Shown here piece by piece: positions 38,814 through 41,454 of a DNA stretch of 41,454 nt. Made by a program: the position numbers and the translations under genes. Numbering within the stretch: position 1 is the first letter of the stretch; every line of letters starts with the position of its first letter. Source of the stretch: Nanobdellota archaeon (GTDB taxonomy: Archaea; Nanobdellota; Nanobdellia; Parvarchaeales; Parvarchaeaceae); NCBI GenBank assembly GCA_021802105.1, contig JAKAAW010000005.1, forward strand, positions 1-41,454, in the 5' to 3' direction. The notes beneath the pieces are model-generated. The model worked only from the letters and a program-made list of their open reading frames with translations, searched no databases and was not told the DNA's origin.

Positions 38814-39323
38814 ATGAAGGTAAATATGCAGACTGAAGAGCGATCTAGAAAAGAGATGAAATCAAGGCTATATTCTCTTCTAGCAGAAAAACAAAAAGAA
38901 GATAAATTTGACAGCTATGGTTGTTTCCTCCCAGAAAAATATTATTCATTTGACGTCAAATTACAAGAACCTGTTAACTTTTATGGAGCAAGCAATATCT
39001 TAGGAAAGGTAGCCAATGCATTAGACTTGGGGTATGCAAGACTCGGTTTCATTTCTAACAACGCAGAGTTTGCGGTTGTTTACATTAAAAAACCGAAAAA
39101 ATATAGTTATATTGATAAATTATTCAATCCTTTCAGTTATAGCATTCTCAGGAATAGTTTCATGAGAACCGAAATTTACCCAAAAGACAGGGAACTTTCA
39201 AGTATATCCATAAGCTGTGAAAGTCCAAAAGCCAATAGCGAAAAATTTATAGACTTCTTCTTTACTCTGTATCGAATACTTTATCCTAACAGAAACCTTC
39301 CAATAGATGAATTCATAAACTGA
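38814..39323 (+). CDS. Hypothetical protein
   Basis: The 169-residue protein (or 165 from M5 at 38826) is soluble and mixed alpha/beta, starting with a charged helix ('ERSRKEMKSRLYSLLAEKQK') and ending 'FFFTLYRILYPNRNLPIDEF'. It has one or two Cys, no signal and no recognisable motif. It is AT-rich and lies between transposase fragment B and a truncated transposase, 9 bases from the end of the latter, so it may be mobile-element cargo. Function unknown. Confidence 0.5.
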   Translation: MKVNMQTEERSRKEMKSRLYSLLAEKQKEDKFDSYGCFLPEKYYSFDVKLQEPVNFYGASNILGKVANALDLGYARLGFISNNAEFAVVYIKKPKKYSYIDKLFNPFSYSILRNSFMRTEIYPKDRELSSISISCESPKANSEKFIDFFFTLYRILYPNRNLPIDEFIN

Positions 39324-39332
39324 TTATTACGT

Positions 39333-39758
39333 CTATACTCTAGACATTCCTCCGTATTTGGAATGCCCGTAGCTTCCCGTACGGCAGACTGACATCCCGG
39401 ATGCGTCTATAGCCAGCAGTCTTCCCTTCTTATGTTTCCTTCTGACGGTCCATTTGACGTCCAGGCGGTAAAGCCTCCTGCTTATCGTGGTGTGGTCTGG
39501 AGACTCTCCATAAATCCTCCTCGCCAGGGCTTCCATAGGTATCAGCTTGTCGCAGAATACGAACCTCAGTGCGCTTATCCTGAGGATAAGCTCATCGGAA
39601 TAAGAGAAGGGTCTTCCCTCCTTGTCTTCGTTCATGGAAAGGAGCGCTTTGTGCTCCTTCTGCTTCCAGTCGACTATATTATCTATCACTGCCTCATATT
39701 TTTTGAGGCGATGATCCCTTACTATATGATCTACCTTGTTTGTCAAGGTAGCCTCCAC
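39333..39758 (-). pseudogene. Truncated DDE transposase (IS4/IS5-type N-terminal part)
   Basis: The 141-residue frame has the N-terminal part of archaeal IS4/IS5-type transposases: 'EGRPFSYSDELILRISALRF', 'DHTTISRRLYRLDVKW' and the first catalytic block 'GRLLAIDASGMSVC' (compare 'lAiDstGi') followed by 'SYGHSKYGG'. It stops with TAG soon after the first Asp, while full proteins are about 250-300 residues, so the second Asp and Glu are missing. No inverted repeats were identified. A remnant, probably inactive. Confidence 0.7.
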
Positions 39759-40003
39759 TTTCTACTAGGCTAGCGCAATTAGACGCCATATACAAAGGCA
39801 TATGCACTCCTAGAACAAGTAGTATGCACAGGCGTATTATTTTGGCGCCGGTTTATTTCTGCGGAGAGCTATAATTATAACACTGGGCTTAATAATTTGA
39901 CAGGGTATGGAAAATCAAAACTTATATTGCTTTATCAGCCCTTTAGCATTTCCATGAAGTATATCCTCCTTTTCCATTTCTGATATTCCTGCTTTTTTTT
40001 ATC

Positions 40004-40438
40004 TCAAGCATTATTTTTTATGCTGCTGTCAACGGCCTTTTTACATGTCTCTACGGCTTTTTTGGATGCTTCTAAGTATTTTACCGCGAGTTTCTCCAGG
40101 TCCTTCTGGTTTATGTTGTAATTAAATGTATATCCGCTTAACTGCCTGTTTCGTAGAAGTTCTGGTAATAGAGACCTTGTGATTTCTTTTAATTCCTCTT
40201 TATATTTTTTAGGAACGTTATTTGAGTTCAGCACATTGGCTTCCACACTTTCTATTATGTTATGAACCTTTGGTGGTTCTGTGCCGGCGGACAACATCAC
40301 AGCTTTTAGAGCTATCTCAACGGCCATTTCTTCGCTATACAAGGCAGTGTTGTAAACTTTTTCCCCAAGCATCGTTTCTGCCGTCTTGATCCAGCTTTCT
40401 GCGGTTCGGATTGCTTCGTCTGCGATCTCTATCCCCAT
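40004..40438 (-). CDS. HEPN domain protein (COG1895/2250 type)
   Basis: The 144-residue helical protein has 'AESWIKTAETMLGEKVYNTA' and 'SEEMAVEIALKAVMLSAGTE' then 'PPKVHNI', the typical beginning of the HEPN domain (compare 'A...le.g.y..a...aqqAvEkaLKAll...g..p...H'). No clear RX4-6H catalytic motif is seen, so it may be a non-nucleolytic or atypical member. The start overlaps the end of the upstream nucleotidyltransferase by 10 bases, so it is the second MNT-HEPN pair in the window. Confidence 0.78.
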   Translation of the reverse strand: MGIEIADEAIRTAESWIKTAETMLGEKVYNTALYSEEMAVEIALKAVMLSAGTEPPKVHNIIESVEANVLNSNNVPKKYKEELKEITRSLLPELLRNRQLSGYTFNYNINQKDLEKLAVKYLEASKKAVETCKKAVDSSIKNNA

Positions 40439-41007
40439 GTTAAGATTTGACCGGATGCGGTATTGATTCTTTTGTGTTTGATTTTTTCCAGTGATTCAAA
40501 AAAATTAGAGACCGTGTTTTCCCGCTGATACAGCACTATGCCGTCGTCTGCTATGTCAAAATATATAGGATTGAGTTTTTGAATGTCTTTTTTCGTTATT
40601 ATAAGAGGATTGATGTAGAGCGACAGTCCTTTCTTGATCAACCTGTCCTGATAGTTCTCTATTTCTTTTATCTCTTCGTTTAGATATTCCAGATAGTCCA
40701 AAAAATTGGAGTCGGTTATCACAGCGATGTCTATGTCGCTGAACTTTGTAAATGTGCGTTTCGCCACGGAACCGAAAAGTATGATTCCCGATGTATGCCG
40801 ATTCAAAGTTATTTTATCCACGAACGCTGCTATGTAGTCTCTTATATCCGCATCGAGTCCTAACATAACAAGCTGCTTTCCGACGAACCGCTGTACGACT
40901 TCTGTGAACGAGACACTCCTTCTAGTAAGTTTCTCGAGGATTTCCTTTGCTTCTTTAAGCTGGTAATATGCTTCTTCAGTCAGTAACGTCTGCTTAAATT
41001 TTTTCAT
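40429..41007 (-). CDS. Minimal nucleotidyltransferase with N-terminal RHH-like region
   Basis: The 192-residue protein has an N-terminal region ('FKQTLLTEEAYYQLKEAK' and 'SFTEVVQRFVGK') resembling a ribbon-helix-helix antitoxin domain, then a nucleotidyltransferase core 'ILFGSVAKRTFTKFSDIDIA' with G79-S80 and D91/D93 (GSX10DXD). It would modify or neutralise the HEPN protein encoded with a 10-base overlap. The same RHH-plus-MNT layout occurs at 6258, but the HEPN partners belong to different branches. A 15-bp palindrome precedes the gene. Confidence 0.78.
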   Translation of the reverse strand: MKKFKQTLLTEEAYYQLKEAKEILEKLTRRSVSFTEVVQRFVGKQLVMLGLDADIRDYIAAFVDKITLNRHTSGIILFGSVAKRTFTKFSDIDIAVITDSNFLDYLEYLNEEIKEIENYQDRLIKKGLSLYINPLIITKKDIQKLNPIYFDIADDGIVLYQRENTVSNFFESLEKIKHKRINTASGQILTWG

Positions 41008-41454
41008 ATAATATGTATGTATTATACATATATAAGTCTTTATGTATGTAAATACTTATTGCAGTTATTATTAAAACGAAGGGACGAAAGAGAAGTATAA
41101 CTCTTAAAATAGCTTAACAAATAAAAATTATGGATCTGAGGGGAACTCCAAAGGTTTGCGTTATATTCAATAATTATGGCTACAATAATGTGGATTTTTT
41201 CTGAAATTTTATTATTAGCATCAGTGTTTGCCGATAAAGATGACGAAGAGGAAGCGCAGACACTTGTAATATTATACAGTCTAGCTAGCTTTTTTGTTTA
41301 CTAGCTTTGGTCATAGTTGTAGCTTTACCATTCGCCTCCACTATAACCTAACAAAAAGTTCTGCAACTTTGAATATATCTTTAGAATCTTCTGCTTTTCC
41401 TTTTTGGTATGGACTCCTGCTCTTCTTCCTCATCGCTCTTCTTTGCCCCGACCG
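41008..41454. other. Window end, mostly without a recognisable gene
   Basis: Beyond the promoter of the MNT-HEPN pair only two weak frames were seen: a 42-codon plus-strand frame at 41176-41304 with a hydrophobic start and an acidic middle ('FADKDDEEEAQ'), and a minus-strand frame open at the window edge (41341-41454) ending 'DIFKVAELFVRL'. Neither has a convincing start signal or family. Confidence 0.35.
41016..41030. promoter_or_regulatory. Palindrome at the promoter of the second MNT-HEPN pair
   Basis: tatgtattatacata has perfect 7-base arms around one base, 9-23 bases before ATG 41007, next to a TATA-like run (41029-41038 on the minus strand). A further half-site (tatgtatgta) follows near 41042. 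Candidate operator for the RHH-like part of the first gene. Confidence 0.5.

Noticed and set aside
41176-41304. 42-codon hydrophobic frame near the window end
   Set aside because: No promoter or ribosome binding site, no family, and AT-rich sequence makes such frames common by chance; noted only in the gap description.

Overview
The window looks like a compact archaeal chromosome segment, most likely from a DPANN-type or other small-genome archaeon living in an archaeal community; the exact lineage cannot be fixed from sequence alone. Evidence: ribosomal protein L15e, an archaeal GINS subunit, a Hef-type helicase, archaeal SecF-SecD order, several class III (prepilin) signal peptides, TATA boxes about 25 bases upstream of start codons (leaderless transcripts), heavy ATA/AGG/AGA codon use, and genes that overlap by 1 to 14 bases or converge with no gap.

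Layout. (1) 1-5.2 kb: sugar-nucleotide and glycan genes: the end of rmlD, rmlA, two glycosyltransferases, a UDP-sulfoquinovose synthase (Agl3/SQD1 type) and a GalU-like UTP:glucose-1-phosphate uridylyltransferase that would supply its substrate. (2) 5.2-7.2 kb: a small accessory patch with repeats, a DUF5678-like gene followed by a retropepsin-like gene carrying an in-frame TAG, and an MNT-HEPN pair. (3) 7.2-15.2 kb: a tight operon PrkA - PrkA-like - YeaH/DUF444 - SpoVR, followed by hisS. (4) 15.3-17.7 kb: tRNA-Ser(GGA), GINS, Hef-like helicase. (5) 17.7-21.2 kb: five co-directional genes for single-span, mostly Cys-rich exported proteins of unknown function. (6) 21.2-24.1 kb: L15e, a pilin, tRNA-Thr(CGT), a zinc ribbon, a MinD/ParA ATPase, a TtuA-like protein without the PP-loop core, and a winged-helix protein. 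(7) 24.1-29.7 kb: thioredoxin-like and secreted proteins, a GalT-like protein with altered active site, SecD, SecF and an unknown protein. (8) 29.8-32.7 kb: three prepilin-like genes, one of them a complete pilin domain fused to a seven-bladed YVTN beta-propeller. (9) 32.8-35.3 kb: sugar-phosphate mutase, nucleotidyltransferase and GNA1-like acetyltransferase, a plausible UDP-GlcNAc route. (10) 35.4-41.5 kb: argS, then an AT-rich accessory tail with transposase remnants, a RelE-type toxin-antitoxin pair, an orphan gene, a truncated transposase and a second MNT-HEPN pair.

A unifying theme is the cell surface: glycan precursor genes at both ends, Sec translocon accessory subunits, an exported thioredoxin fold, Cys-rich sequon-rich exported proteins and pilins. 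The best candidates for an undescribed system are the five-gene Cys-rich exported operon (17656-21189) and the pilin/propeller locus (29762-32716). No rRNA or CRISPR array was found.
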